This document shows positions 1 to 14,500 of a stretch of 64,000 nt of DNA, piece by piece. Position 1 is the stretch's first letter. Each line of letters begins with the position of its first letter. This DNA is from Lutraria lutraria (lineage: Eukaryota > Mollusca > Bivalvia > Venerida > Mactridae), in assembly GCA_964023205.1 (NCBI GenBank), contig OZ026835.1, positions 6,840,414 through 6,904,413 on the forward strand, read 5' to 3'. Below the pieces are notes generated by a model. The model saw only the letters and a list, made by a program, of their open reading frames with translations. It did not search any database and was not told the DNA's origin. The position numbers and the translations under genes were made by a program.

Positions 1-1072
1 CAATTTGGCAAAATTTGAGCTTACTCCTATAACTCTTATTAAACTCACTGTGATGAATTCATAACTCTCGTGAGTACAAGATACATGTCATCAAACTGAT
101 GACATCAATCACATTAACTTAAAACATGTATAAGGATGCAACTGGACTTAAAAAAGAAAATCAATATCACCAGTTCGATCACAACAACTTGTACAAAATG
201 TATGCGCTGAGTTTTAACATTGTGTTGTTTTATTCCGTAATATTTTGAGTTGCCATAAAAACGTGAAGTTGAATGCAGATTGTGATTTTTTTTATCAATT
301 GTGAAAGGGTCTGTCTTACCCAGTAGCATGCAAGATTGTGAAAGGTCCGTTTTCGATTGTGAATAGGTTTGTTTCCAGGTACCACTTAAAAAGGGAAAAA
401 ATCACTGCATAATTAACTTGGTTCAATACAAGCTGAATACAGAAATCTTGCAAATCCTTCACACCCCATGTGACATATTTCCGGTTATCTCGAGTAGGGT
501 GGGCCCTCTTTCTTCTTGCAGTGAGGTATCCAAAATGATGCCATATCATGGAAACTGTTTCCCAGGATTGAGAAACAATTCCTCTACATTATTATCATCC
601 ATGTGTGGAGACAACTAAAGAGTACTGAACCACGATTATCACAAAGAATAAAAAACATCGAAAAAGACCGCAACTCACTGAAAGCATAATTCAGCGACAA
701 TTAATTTTCACAAAGCACAATCAAAGTCGACAACATTTTAAAAAATCTATAATCCGATGTCCGCGACAATTAATGGGACCATCACTAATCCTGATTATTA
801 ATAACTGCAACCTCATTTGCTTTCGAAATATATTTTTAATTGTGAGATATTATTTTTTACATGTAAAATATTATCACCAGCACTGGTCATTTGTTGGTCT
901 GATAGATTTATCATAAAGATTGCATGGATTGCAGCGATGAATGAAGTTAGGCAGTTTCCATCATAGTTTCCAAATAACTAGTCTATTAATACTGAATTTT
1001 AGGAAATGAAAAATCATCAAAAACATCCCTTTAACTTTTGTATTCAGCAATCCAAAAAAATTTATATAGCGT

Positions 1073-1195
1073 TCAGTGATAGATATAAGCCGAAAACTGT
1101 CCATTAGGAAAAATATTGGAGTGTTTGTGGCGCATAGTGCCAAAGACACTCCAATATTTTACATAATGGGCAGTTTGAGGTCTATATGTAACTTA
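1073..1195. repeat. Imperfect palindrome
   Basis: Arms around AAATATTGGAGTGT and ACACTCCAATATTT pair tightly, with weaker pairing outward (ccattagg / cataatgg, aaactgt / gcagttt), centre near 1135. Probably an old MITE; no target duplication is clear. Confidence 0.55.
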
Positions 1196-1800
1196 AATCA
1201 TTTCGATATGATTACACAATTCATTGACCATGACAATTTATCATTCTTAAAGGCATCCGTCGACTTAATCATTCTAGTTCCCTATGAAAATCAAGTAATT
1301 CATATTGATTTTCTTTCCTGTTTTTTTTTTTGTAATACACTTTACTCATTAAAAGTTACGAAAGAAGACTATTGGCTATAAAAAAGTAGTAGGGATTCAT
1401 TTTCTTTCATTATTATGACCAGATAAATAGATAAAATAGCGTTTGAATTTAACCGCTTAAAAGCCATTACGGAAGGTACCTTAAAAATCAACTCATTCAA
1501 TTACACTCAGCACAGGTAGCATGAGAAATGTACATTTTATTAAAACCTGTTCGCATCGACTCAAGCCGTGTCATTCCTATGTATTCGTTTGTTGGGAGGT
1601 TTGTAAAACAGTGTGGAACAATGTGGAAGATGTGAATTGGAAAAAAACTGTTTATGTAGGATTTCCGTCTAACACTTTTGTTTGATTTAATTTGTTATAT
1701 TTCAAGGTATGAATTGTTTTGAAAATGTGTTCATAATGAGTATTATGAAATTTGATCAATTGATTCTTCATACATATTTTTGTTGTAATAGGAGGAATAT

Positions 1801-1862
1801 AATGCACCCGGTGCGGATCTCCTGCTTGCAAGTCAGAAAGCTCTACCAACTGAGCTTATTGG
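1801..1862 (-). repeat. tRNA-like SINE fragment
   Basis: On the minus strand it reads GCTCAGTTGGTAGAGC (an A-box) and about 20 bases on GCAAGCAGGAGATCCGCACC, with a degenerate B-box. It shares its end (gggtgcatt, then ttcctcc) with 2054-2122, so this is a tRNA-derived repeat rather than a working tRNA gene: no 3' acceptor strand pairs with the 5' end. Confidence 0.6.
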
Positions 1863-2053
1863 GTTATTAATATTACAGCCAGTTCATAAGTACAATGTAT
1901 AGTACTGCTACATTCATCCTACTGTTTTATTCAAATTAATTTATCGCGACAACCAGAGTTTTTTTGACTAACCCAATCTTTGCTTCACCTTAAGTCTAGT
2001 ATTCCAAGGTTGGTCTCACATTCATGTCACCAAGGTTATAGGAAGAGGAAATT

Positions 2054-2122
2054 AATGTACCCAATGCGGGGCTCGAATCCGCTTCCTACTTCTTGCAAGT
2101 CCTGCAAACTGAGTTAGTCGGA
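2054..2122 (-). repeat. tRNA-like SINE fragment, second copy
   Basis: The minus strand reads CTAACTCAGTTTGCAGGACT, then GGATTCGAGCCCCGC (B-box-like) and GGGTACATT. Same family and orientation as 1801-1862, 250 bp away, both upstream of the IAP coding region. Confidence 0.6.
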
Positions 2123-2399
2123 CAGTACTATGATACAGTACTGTTACATTTTCATTAAAATCTAAAAAAAGACCATGGACTTCTATACATATATACAAGT
2201 CCTTGACAAGACTCGTAAGATATATTTATTTTCAGATCATTAAAGCATTCGAAAATCTTACACATGCATCGTTGTCAGTGTCCAAATTTGAGTTGCAGTC
2301 CAATATGTCGACTACACTCCAATATTACAAAAAATAACGGACAGCTGTCCATTGAGAGCTATCCATTCGTAAAATTATTGGACAGTGAGAACAAAAGGA

Positions 2400-2407
2400 T
2401 GACGTCA
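2400..2407 (+). promoter_or_regulatory. Perfect CRE palindrome upstream of IAP coding exon
   Basis: TGACGTCA 137 bases before the ATG. Because an acceptor lies between, the site is probably in the last 5' intron rather than the promoter. Confidence 0.3.
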
Positions 2408-2517
2408 CAGAAATGATTTAAATGTATGTTAAACAATTTTTGTGCTATAACTGTGAGATTTAATGAAATTCATGGAATATTTGATGTATAAAGTTTTCTT
2501 GTACTTTTTTATTCCAG

Positions 2518-2543
2518 AGCAGAATTAATAAAATCATCCAAAA
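2518..2543 (+). promoter_or_regulatory. 5' UTR part of the first IAP coding exon
   Basis: A pyrimidine tract ending in attccag at 2511-2517 looks like a splice acceptor 26 bases before the ATG at 2544. The true transcription start would then lie in an upstream non-coding exon not identified here. The ATG context (aaaaATGTC) is adequate, and the coding frame stays open from it. Confidence 0.5.
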
Positions 2544-5500
2544 ATGTCTGGGAGCTACAATAGTGATGTTAGTGGATATGATATACCACCTCCAGTAAGT
2601 GTAGAACAAGATTGTCATCCTCCTACTGAGGAGACCGTTACCAATCAGAGGTCAGGCAGCTATATATCAACACATCATGCTAATATCAGTGAGATGTACA
2701 ATGCTAAGAATCCTTTAGTGACTGGACTTGAATCAAACTTTAATACAAATGTAAGCCTTTACCCTGGTAATAGAAGCAACGAGGATGTTGTGCCTGAAAT
2801 GATAAATGTTTATGATGGCTACAAGAATGAGATAGAAAGGCTGGAAACGTTCTATGACTGGCCAACTAATGCTCCTGTTAAAAAAGAGGACTTGGCAAGA
2901 AATGGATTTATTTTTACTCATTCACATGATAGAACTCAATGTGTTTTCTGCCGTGGTGTTTTATCTAGCTGGGAGCGTGGTGATGTTGTGGAAGCAGAGC
3001 ATAAAACACACTGTCCTGAGTGCCCATTTGCATTCGGTTATGAGTGTGGCAATGTCCCTTTAAATTCTGCTCGTACCCCACAGGGGCGTAGTGTTCCACA
3101 ACCTTCTTCAACAACATTGTTTTACTTGCCTACATCAAATACACAGTCATCCCAGCCATCTTATAATACCACTGTGAAAGTCCCTGTGGAATCACATCTT
3201 AATACAACTAATGTAAGAGCTGAAAATAATCCCTCTAGGATGGATATGCATAACAGGGTTGACAGTAGGCCTAGTTTAAGTTCCGGTCTACCTACCCTGC
3301 CTTCATTACAAAATGGGCAACCAATGTCTTCGGTACAGGTTACTACGACGACTCCTAAATACAGTGACTGGGGAGATGAATATAAAAGAATTCGTTCATT
3401 CAGAGGTTGGCCCACCCAGATGACACAAACACCTATTGATCTTGCAAAAGCTGGTCTTTTATACATGGGTATGTTTTTCTGTTTGATCTTTCAACTTCTA
3501 AAACCTTAGAAAATAATATTTTAAACTGTATTTAAAGGGATTTTTCTCTCATTTTGGAGAGTTACCAGTACTTACTGGTCTAATTTTGAAAAATTGTATC
3601 ATTTTGCACGGAAATTGGGATTTTTTACTCTGATTCACTTTTGTACAATCTTTTATTAAAATACTTCATAAAAAGTATTGGGTAGGAAATGAAAATTAGT
3701 CATTTAATAGTGCTTTAAGATTGATTTCTCAATTAACAAAAGTATTTGTGAAAGAAAAAGCTGTCACAGAAATGAGCATATTCGATGTGCATGCATGCAT
3801 GACATTGCCTTACAATTGCCATGATAGAAAATGATTTAACCATGAGATTTTTAAAAGACAATGGCATTCCTTTGTAAAAGTTTGAGTTATTTGCTCTTTA
3901 AATTTGCATTGAAGTTGACATGAAAGTAACCCATTTTTCAAAGATTAAAGACAAAACGAGGGCTCAACGCAACAGTGTCGTAACTCATATTGAAATAAGA
4001 ACAAGTTACGTCAGTGTTGCGCTGAGCCCTCGAAAAGAACATCCATTTGAATGAAAACTCATATTAAAAAGATGCAATAAAACAGTATCAATCTATAATT
4101 TGATAATCTTCCATAGAAAATTTAGGTCATGTACCATGCTATATCTAAAGAACTTTCTTTTTTTCAACAAGGGCATCAACTCTAGCAATTTCTTTTTAAA
4201 AATGTCATAAAATAAGTTGACTGTAACTGAGGTAACTACCAAAGAATAATGACAATTTGGCTATATAATGTTTTTGTAATATTAACATTTTTGTGCCGCA
4301 TTGAGCAAATACAGCAGAAAAAATGGGAGTCCGGGTCCCAATTTATACTTTTACATTTTAAGTGGAAAATCTCTGTTATAACTTATATAGTTATGGTAAA
4401 TGAATTCTCATTATAGCTAGGGTTGTTGTGGTGTACCGGTACTTTCTATATACAGTTGAATCTCTTTATGTCAAACTCGCTTATATCAAAATTTCGGTTA
4501 TGTCAAACTGTTTCGTTGGGTCCTGATTTTTTTGCTCTTTCTCTATATGAAATTAATCCGCTTACCTCCAATTCACTTATCTCAAAATTTCGTTTATGTC
4601 AAACTAAATTTTTGTCCCCGTGATTCTAATTAGCATATAGTTGGGGTTGTTTATCTCAAAGTTGGAGCAGATCAGCGAACAATGGACGCTTTCACACCTA
4701 TCATGACATTTTGCTAATTGAACAGTTTAAAGGCTTCGGGAGATTTATAATCGTGTGACAAACAGAGAGCACACGTGTAGTGTAGCATGATGATCATAAC
4801 TGTTATTTGACTTAACTAAAATTATGGTAGGTAAGGTAAAAAAATATGCACCGGGTATAACTTCGGCTGCGGTGAGTATCCGAATACTAGGATACTCGTA
4901 GGTTTAACTTCAAAATTGAGTACGATTACTTGCCACCTATGACAGTGTTAGATTCAAATCTTTGTAAAATGATCTTAGCTTGATAAAAATAATTAATTCT
5001 GAGAGCGTGATCGACGTTGCAACGAACGGATTCATCTTAATCGTACTCAATGTACGGAATGCGTACACATCAGAAAATATGTAAAGCTAGCCGCTTTAGT
5101 TTTTTTTCGAATTCTTACAAGAAATTTCGTAAATAAGTATTTTATGTTGGGACATTAATTGGTGATATTAATTATTATGAATAGATACATAATTATTTTG
5201 TTTCTTCTATACGTATGCACATGTTCAAGCGAAACGTAATCATACATGTATTGTAATTTTAGATAAAGGCTACTGTATGTGCGTGTACACAAATATTTTA
5301 AACATATATTTTTATACAGTATTTGTTTATCTCAAACTGATTTCCACGGTCCCTAGAAATTTGAGATAACGAGATTCAACTGTATATATTGCAGTACGCT
5401 CTGTTTATCGAATACTTGAACAATATCAAGAGGGTTTATTGGTGATAATGTCATGATTTAGCATTTTACATTTTCATGAGAAGAAGTTCATAGCTTACAT

Positions 5501-8500
5501 AAAATCTTTTCAAGTAAGATTTTTTACGCCTTATACTGATACGTCTTAGAACTCCGTCTATTTAACCTGTTTGCCTAAGAGCTATCATAAAAATATTTGA
5601 ATTTCAACTTGTTTTTTGCTTTTAATAATTTATAAAACATGACTATTAGTTATTTCAAAGTATGTCTCTACTAACTTGAATTCTTAAAACTTGCTGATTT
5701 TACTTATAAATGAGGCCAATGTATCATATTGTAAATTGCATGTCACCAGTCCAATACTGCTATACGTATCATATCGGAAGTGGCCTGGCAATACACGTCA
5801 TTAACTACAGCCCACCTCTATTTTAAAACCACCAAGTTTTAAAATGTTTTATTGATTAAAAAATGAAACTGTTATAAATCTTGAATGTACAATGATAGTC
5901 CGGGGAGTTTAGCTTTGCTCTTTATTACGTTACTTTTTATAGGTATTGATTTTAATTTAAAACGTATGTATATAGAAACTTTTTAGAGTGGCTTTTCCAT
6001 ATGTTTTGTTGTATTACATGTATCATGAAGCATCTGTTCTAGGCTTATAATGTACATAAACCATGCATTTCATTATGAAAAATATTGCTCTGAAATTCGG
6101 CCAACATAGTTAACAATTTTCTAGCTCTTCAAAGCCCTTTAATGACAATAGCATATTTAAGGACAATAATAATGGGTGGAGCTTTGCACTTGTTGTTATG
6201 CATACTTGAATTCTTTAGAGCTTTTTTTTGTCAGTATTCAATTATGGTACATGACCCATACCCTACTAATGGGGAATTATAGATGTGTTTTGCTAAAAAT
6301 TGGGGGGGGGGGAATGTAAGACTGCAGTTTTGTTTTGTTTAAGTGCACACAAACAATCATTGTCTACTGATAGGAAATATTACAGATCTTACTTCATGTA
6401 TGCAATGTAAAATTGCTTGTTCTCATAGATTAAGTGTTATATATACACTATATATCAGTGTTATATATTTTTTAGTTTAGTTAGGGAACTTTCTTCTGTG
6501 ATTTGGGAAAAAAAGATACTTAATACTTTTTTTTTCAATTGGGAATATGACTGAATATCAATATATGTATACCGGTATATATTAAAATTGGCAAAAAAAA
6601 CCTGATTCTATTCATTTCAAGCCAATTAATGATGTTTTTGCTTCTACGTTGGTTTAAAAAAGATTGGCCATGTTAGTATACAAATTAAAACTTGATTAAG
6701 GCATCTTGAACTAGCTGATTCAATTAATAAAATCATTTTTATGAGTATAGGTACATGTAGCATTATACTGCCAACAAAATATCTTTAAGGATAGCCTAAC
6801 CACAGAGAAAATACTTCTTAAAATTCTTCATTATACATATTCATTCATAAAATAACTACTGGTGTCATTCAATGAATGACTGTGTGTATATACAATGTAC
6901 CTGTGGGGAATATTTCTTTGTGCATTTGGTGATTGTTTGTAATTACAATACAGTGGAGTATTGGAATGCTTGGCACATGTCATTATAATGTAAATATATT
7001 TATACATATGTATCGTAGTCTGTTTAATTTGGTGAACCACTATTTTCTTGGTTTCACAGTTGTAATAAATTACCGCATGTATTAAAACTCCTGTGTTTTT
7101 TATAAAACTAAGAAATTTTGAGTTTCTGTAATGGCTGGTAGGTACCAGGTACATGTAGTCATAGTACATAAAAGGACATTTTCGGAATATGTGCGAAAAT
7201 CCAGTAATGAATGGAAAAAGTGGGTAATCTGTAAAATTAGACATCCCAATGATCCTGTGGGCAATTATTAGGGAGTATCCAATTGCTACAACTTCAATTC
7301 AATGCATTCCTAGATTTGATTGAATAAAGTGTTAAAACATTTTGTATGTTTAAATGGATTAGGCTAGCAAAAAAATGTTGTTAATAATTAAATTTAAATT
7401 CATATAATGACTGACTATATAATACATTTTTGATCAGGTGAGCTTTTAGGATCTATGCATATCCGGAGTCTGTTCACAATTAGTTTGTTTACAGTCTAGC
7501 ATCCACAGCTCTTAACCAATCTTAATCAAACATAGTCACAATGTATATGGCCACAATGTCTTATGGGTGAAATCAGACCACAACTTCAAGAGTTATGGGC
7601 CCTTGGAATAGAAAATTTGCTGTATTTCAGCTTGTTGACACTCTAGCGCCATCGCAGTTCTTCACCAATCCTGAACATATTTACAGTGAATGTTTATAAC
7701 CTAAATGTCATTCGTGAGTTTGATTATGGGTGGAATTGAACTAGTACTTGTCGAGTTATGGGCCCTCGACTTAGAAAAATTGCTATTTTAGCTTGTTTGC
7801 AGTACTGTAGCACCTTCATTTCTTTAATAATCATAATCATATTTACACAGAATGTACATTTCCCTGCATCCAGTATTCATGAAAATTAGAGTAACTGTTG
7901 GCTTTGAGCAAAATCTATGTAAAACGGGTAAAACAAGATGAAAACTATTACATGGTCATTCATTATAGTGTCTTTGTTCTCAGGTGAGCGATCTAGTGCC
8001 ATCTTGGCCCTCTTGTTTTGTTAATGAAGTAAACAATTATTAAATGACTATTTTTATTGCCTCAGGTCAGGAGTTGAAATGTGAGAAAATGTTAACCTTG
8101 TCTATTTATTGGTAGTTGAACGACAATATCATTTCATAAGTTCATTTCTTTTGAGATATCCTACACTTAAATTTTGTACATTTGGTCTTGTCAAGGTATT
8201 TGATAGAAAGGTCATGACCTAAATATTTTGTTTAATTGTATTATTCCACTCATTTAAAAACCTACCATGTATTTCATAACATATTTTATAAACATAAGCA
8301 CCTCAGGACTCATTTATATTTTTTTTCAATTTTATCTAAATGTTTTTTATGTATATGCATGTTAACATGTTTTGTTGGTCTGATTTGGGCCCAAAATTTG
8401 GCCCCATTCCCTAAGTCTGAACAGGATGGTTTTCCACTAAATTCATAAAAAATCCCCTAAATATAATTTCATTTTTCTTAAAACATTTTATGCAAGAAAA

Positions 8501-11500
8501 GTCACTAAATTGACCTATTATCTGTTGGTAATTACATGTATATATTGGTACATCTTTATGGGTAGAACAAAATAATTGAGTAGTGGGGTGGTTGAGTGGT
8601 TGAGTGATTAGTGCGTTGGATTTGTATCCCGGCCAGCACTCCGGGTTCAATTCCCAGTCATGGCTGGTCATACTCTTCCATGAAAATTAGACACCACAGT
8701 AATGTAGATTTTCCTTCACATGTGGAGTAGTTGTCGGTTCCTTGTGTAAGTGTTAGTCCAGGAAAACTTGTTAGGGGAACCAGCTGCCATAATTATATAA
8801 CTGAAAATGTTTCGTAAAACATTGTTAAACCCAAATAAACAAACAAAATACTTATAAATTTTGTTTTTCAAAAAGCATTGGGCAATTTATATTGGAGGAT
8901 ATTTGGCATGTGAATTTCTTGTAAGAATGCAAATACCTTGCCAAATAGATTACATTATTATTAATAATGTTTTTGAAAGGGCGTAGTGTGAATAAAACTT
9001 CTTGTTGATTTAATTGTTACCTCCATTTAGGTTGATATAAGTTAACTTAGTGGTTGAATGAACCACAACACTTTAAATAGATTTAGGAGGGAAGATATAT
9101 AAACTTTTCTGTATACACACATATTTATATATTTAATCAATAACTGGACTATAAATTGCTCAAGTCACTGATGGCTACGTGTGTTATGCATAGTAGGGAA
9201 ATTTTAGAATATACCGATAGGATGATTAATAATTGTGGGGATTTTTGTAAATAAGATTTAACTATTGACCATATTTAGTTCAGTTACACTACTGATATTA
9301 TGTATGTAATATCATGAATAGAATCTGCCACAATCTCATGTGATGACTATATTTCTGTTTCATTATGTCTTGGTTTACCAATTATAATTACAGTTTAAAC
9401 TGTTAAGGCACTCAGTTTATTAGACCGGTTTCAATTTCAGATTATTTTAAGTCTATGAGTCTACAGATATGATATCAATGCATTGTGTGAATGTTTCTAG
9501 TGAAAGAGGTTTTACAGTTTCTTAACCTTGGTGTTAACAGTCATTATAAATCATGATATTGATTAAAATTTCAGCTATCAATGAATTCAAAGGAGTCTTT
9601 AATAAGTGACTTAGGGCCTAAGATAAAAAAAATTGTTTCTTGTTACATTCTCATTAACAAAAGGGTAGGTAGGTCAGGGATTTATTTTTTGCTCTTGAAA
9701 GTTCATGGAAAGGTAAAAATAGTGAGAAAGTGGATTTTCAGTTCCTCAGGCTTATAAAAAGTCTAGGGTCTCAGGAAAAAATAGGGTTATAATCAGTTAA
9801 CCAGAAACTTAATTGTTTTTTAATTTACGCCTTATTTGAGATGAATGGCAACATGAATAGCTTCCAAGTTGTTTTATGCTGAACAAACCAGTTTGAATTG
9901 GAAAATGAGAAATTATAAAAAGGCTCAATTGTGTCTACTGTTAGTTAGTAATTACAATGATTTATCTCAATTTACAAACTTTTGGGCCATCCTTAGAAAA
10001 TATTTTGTTTGGGATTACGCTACCTACTGACCAACAACAGCCCTACCCAACTTTTGATTTGGTCTCTTGGGTATTTTAAAAAAAAAAATTAATAGCATTT
10101 TGACAGGTATTTTGAGTTCATTGTAAAGAATAATTGTAAAAAGAATATTTACCTCCTACCTTATACCCACTGAAAATTCTCTGGGTAGAGCAATCCCAAA
10201 TAAATACTTTTTAAGGATGGCCTTGAAAGTAAATGAAAGTGATAAATTATTCATATTCTCCATTAATTTAACTGAAATTCTATTTTGTTGAATTGATAAT
10301 AACCTTGGGTTTTCTTTATATTTTGGGGAAGGCGCCCTAGTTCTTAATATGGGGATGAAATAGTGGGTTGAAATCTCTTTTGGGGAAACAATTATTGCCT
10401 GAAACCAATTTGGAGAATATTGTAAATTGAAAATTTGGGGAAAATCTCATGATTTCGAAGAGGTCTTCAGAGGTGAAGGCACCCTTTACAGGTCACAACT
10501 ATTTATAAAAGAAAACCCCTGATTACATACTGGATGATCTGATTTCCTGGGCCCATTTCATGCCGACCTTTTAGCTGAACATTAAAGTTTTAGATTCATT
10601 AACTACTGAAAGTGTTCCACACTGCATGATCTAAGTGATGTTACATGTACAATAAATCAATAATACACCAATCTGTTGCCACAACATGTAAAAACATTTT
10701 TGTTCCAAGGTTAAGGCCAGCTAAAATTATTGTTCAGCTCTAATATGTCATTCCTGTTTTCCATGAATTATGAAGTATTTTCATAAGTATAAATAAATGC
10801 CTTTTTTAATTAATGCTTAGTAATATACATCAGCAATTTAAGTCTGGCTTCTGATGTTAAATACTGAAAGTACTCATGGAAACTTAGAACTGACTTAGAC
10901 TAGCGCTGCTACATGGAATGGGAACTAGTTTAAGGATGATGTAGAAAAACATATTGCTTTGGTCTGCATCAAAGTACATGCGCGCCAAGTGAGGGGTGGC
11001 TATTGAAAAAGGACTGACGGACCTAATTGTGATAAATTGTAAGTTTGTTAAATAACCCTCATTATGACATATTACTTTGATTAGACTAATTAATGTTATT
11101 ATTGCCATGTATTGTTACTTGATTATTGTCTGGAATGGTTTATGATGATACATAAAGCAAGATTATTTATTGCCTAATTAATACTAAATTGCTTATCCGG
11201 CACCTTCACTTTCATTACACATGCAGCTTAAATATTTGTGTACTTTCTATGTTTAAGTTACTGATAGGGTACTACATGTATGTGGTTTTAATGTACATGC
11301 AGTCAAACCTGTGTTTTCAACCATCTCTGAATAAAGGCCACCCAGCAAATAAAGGTTATAAACAGTCATTGATCATTTAGAACAAAATGAACCCCAAATA
11401 AAGGCCACCCGTCAATAAAGGCCACATTGTAGATCTTTCCCGAGGATGGCTTTTGTTCACAGGTTTGACTTTATGTCTACTTACCTGAAAATCAAAATAG

Positions 11501-14500
11501 GCTCTTCCAACCCAACTTGTCTTTTTTATCCATGTAGGTCTTCACAGTCTTTGTTGTTTTCAGAAAATTAATATAAGGCCTTACATTATACTACCCATGT
11601 AACTACATGCATGTACCTTATTAAGTACTCATACAGGGCCGTAGAGTGGTTGTTGCTTTCAGAAAGTCATTATGAATTGAACAATTAGGCCTTACATGTA
11701 CTCAAGTTATATATATGTCATGTACATGTACCTTGAGTAAGTTAATACTGATTCGAATACCATCCAGGAAGACCTGTTGGGTGAATAGGCAGCCGTATAT
11801 AACTGAAAGATTGTTGAAAAAGCCTAATTGATAAATAAGAGTGACTATTCTTTGCATGATGCTGACTATTTTAAAAGATTCATGTTTACTCAAGTTTGAC
11901 TGTATATATCGATAGTATGATAAAAGAGGTACAAACTGGAATTAGAGTTATTATAGTTGTATACACCTCCTGAATTCCGTGGATACCAGAAGATCATAAA
12001 TACTTACATTTGTACTATATATATAAAGCTTGCTAGACATATGTGCATAGTTTTTGTACACTATTGTAAAGCATTTTAAAGCAATTGTCTCATAGAATGT
12101 TGTTTATATTATGTAATTTGATGGGTTTTATGGAAATTTCTGTGCCAAAAATCAGCATACATAGTACTTGTTGTAAATAATTTTCATTCAGTGATTCTGT
12201 ATTTTTTGCCCAACTGTGAGTATCTTTCAGACAGATGAATATAACTTTTGAAAATGGTATGAAATTTTGAGCTTAAAAACTGACAACTTCTGTTAAATAT
12301 TAATTGCCATTTTGAATAACAAATTATAGAAATGATTAGATAAAAAATGCAAAGCAATTATGTTCTTGTAAAAGTGGAGTATTGTGATCATCTCTGTGAA
12401 TTAAAAAAAAATATACCAGTTATAATTTAATACCTGTGTTATGATTATAGAAATAATGTGTTCAACAATGATTTGACAAAACATTTCTGGAATGGGAGGT
12501 ACCTACAAGTCGATTGTGGCCAGTTAAACTAAACCCTGATTTACAACATTTTCATTTCATGTATAATTATGTTAGATACAGATACTTATTGGGATTTCCA
12601 TGATTATTTTTAAAATAGTTTAGTACTTACACTATGTTTCTGTAACTTAGCTTACTATCAATGCTTTATATGGTCTTTCATTGAAACTGGGTTATCAAGT
12701 TGTACTAATGAATGACTCATAGTATAATAGCATCTTCTTTCCAATGGTACAATTGTTCGTGTCGCCTGACCAGGCGACATATAGGGATTGTAACTTTGTC
12801 AGCGGATTCTGCGTCCGCAGCGGCGTCCCTTTTTGCTTGTCCGGAACATAACATTGTCACCATAAGTTCAAATGACTTCAAACTTGGTGTGAATGTTTCT
12901 TGCAATGATCCGAAGTGCAGTGCAAAAGAACCATACCTCTACCTTGTGCGTTTTTTAATGTATGATTCCCCTTTGATTAATTTTATTAAGAGAATTTCTT
13001 GTCCGGAATATTACGTTGTCCGCATGAGTTCGAATGACTTGAAAGTTGGTGTGCATGTTTCTTGCAATGTTCCAAAGTGCAGTGCACAAGAACCGTAACT
13101 CTACCTTGTGCAGTTTTTTAATTATTCCCCTTTGATTGTTTAATAATAGAGGATTTCTTGTCTGGAACATAACTTTGTCACCATAAGTTCAAATGACCTC
13201 AAACTTGGTGTGACTGTTTCTTGCAATGACCAGATGTGCAGTGGGCAAGAACTATAACTTTAAGTTGTGCAATTTTTTAATTATTCTGCCTTAATTTGTA
13301 TTCTGATTTTATTAGAGCGTTTTTTCAGACTGTGTAAACAGGCATAAAAGTATTCTACATAAAAGCAAGGTTCAGTGCACTTTGCAACATTTTTACTTAT
13401 ATGTTACGTAATGTAAACTATCCAGCGTCAGGCGACACATCCGACTCGCGGAGTTCTAATATTAATTATGTATGCATGATCATAAAAAAAGATATACATT
13501 ATTCATTTATTGTGTATTGCATTTTTTTGTAGACCAGACAAGATTTTTGTCAATGAGTGTAGTTTTTCTTGTTTCAAATAGACTAATACACAAATTTCAG
13601 GCAATGGAGATCGATGTAAATGTTTCTGGTGTGGTGGGGAACTGTATGACTGGGAGCCCTCTGATGAACCGTGGGAGGAGCATGCTAAGTGGTTTTCACA
13701 TTGTGGCTTTGTTAGGGCCGTAAAAGGAGATAATTTTATCAAATATGTACAAGATAAACAGGTATGTTAAAAAGACTGAAAGTTATTAGGATGCTAGTTT
13801 GCTATTTTCCTCTAGATCTGCTGCCAAGATTTCATATTACTTTTTGTTGCACTTGGTTGAAACCTGCTTGGATACCATAATTTTCTAATGATACTATTAA
13901 CTGTTATATACCTGTAATGTATTTTCAGTACATTTTTTTTTCTTGCAACTTTATACAGTAGTAATACACTCTGTAAACTGAACTTCAGTAGGAAGTGAAA
14001 ACGGAGCTAATTTCCAATTTAATTACAACATATTTTAGGTCGTTGATTTACCGTATGGATGTGTTTCGACCTATCAGAGATCAGGCTCCAATGTTACCAA
14101 ACTCTTGAGTTTGGTCTCCCAGCTCATTTTGATATCATGCAATCTTAAAACATGTTGATGTTGTCTGAGTCAAGGGATAGCTAATTTTACCTTCCCATAT
14201 TTACTTGGAAACATGTTGTATTCTTTCAATTGTTCTTGTGTACCATTGCCTGCAGCAGTAAGACTTATTGTATGCCGTGGACATGATTGCACTGTCCTTT
14301 TTTTACAAAGAAAATAAGAAATTTCCCCAATTTTGTTGTTAAATGTAGTCAGCATTAATAGTACATGTAATTATAACAATAACATACACAAATGTAATTC
14401 AAAATTCAACATTTTTGTTTTTTCAAAAGACCATAAAACTCTCAACAGATCTTGAACCTTAAGAGAGTAAATTCTGAAGAAAGTAAAAAAGATTTGATTT

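Noticed and set aside
1801..2122. Two functional tRNA genes
   Set aside because: Boxes are degenerate, the acceptor stems do not pair and both share a SINE-like end.
3161..3466. Open frame opposite the first IAP exon
   Set aside because: Shadow of a strongly supported coding exon on the other strand.
6831..7244. 137-codon minus-strand frame
   Set aside because: Low-complexity, Tyr/His/Ile-rich reading typical of AT-rich DNA, with no splice sites or domain, within IAP intron 1.
12712..13098. 128-codon open frame on the plus strand
   Set aside because: It is made of repeated 160-bp units of a dispersed element; the repeats explain the repeated peptide.
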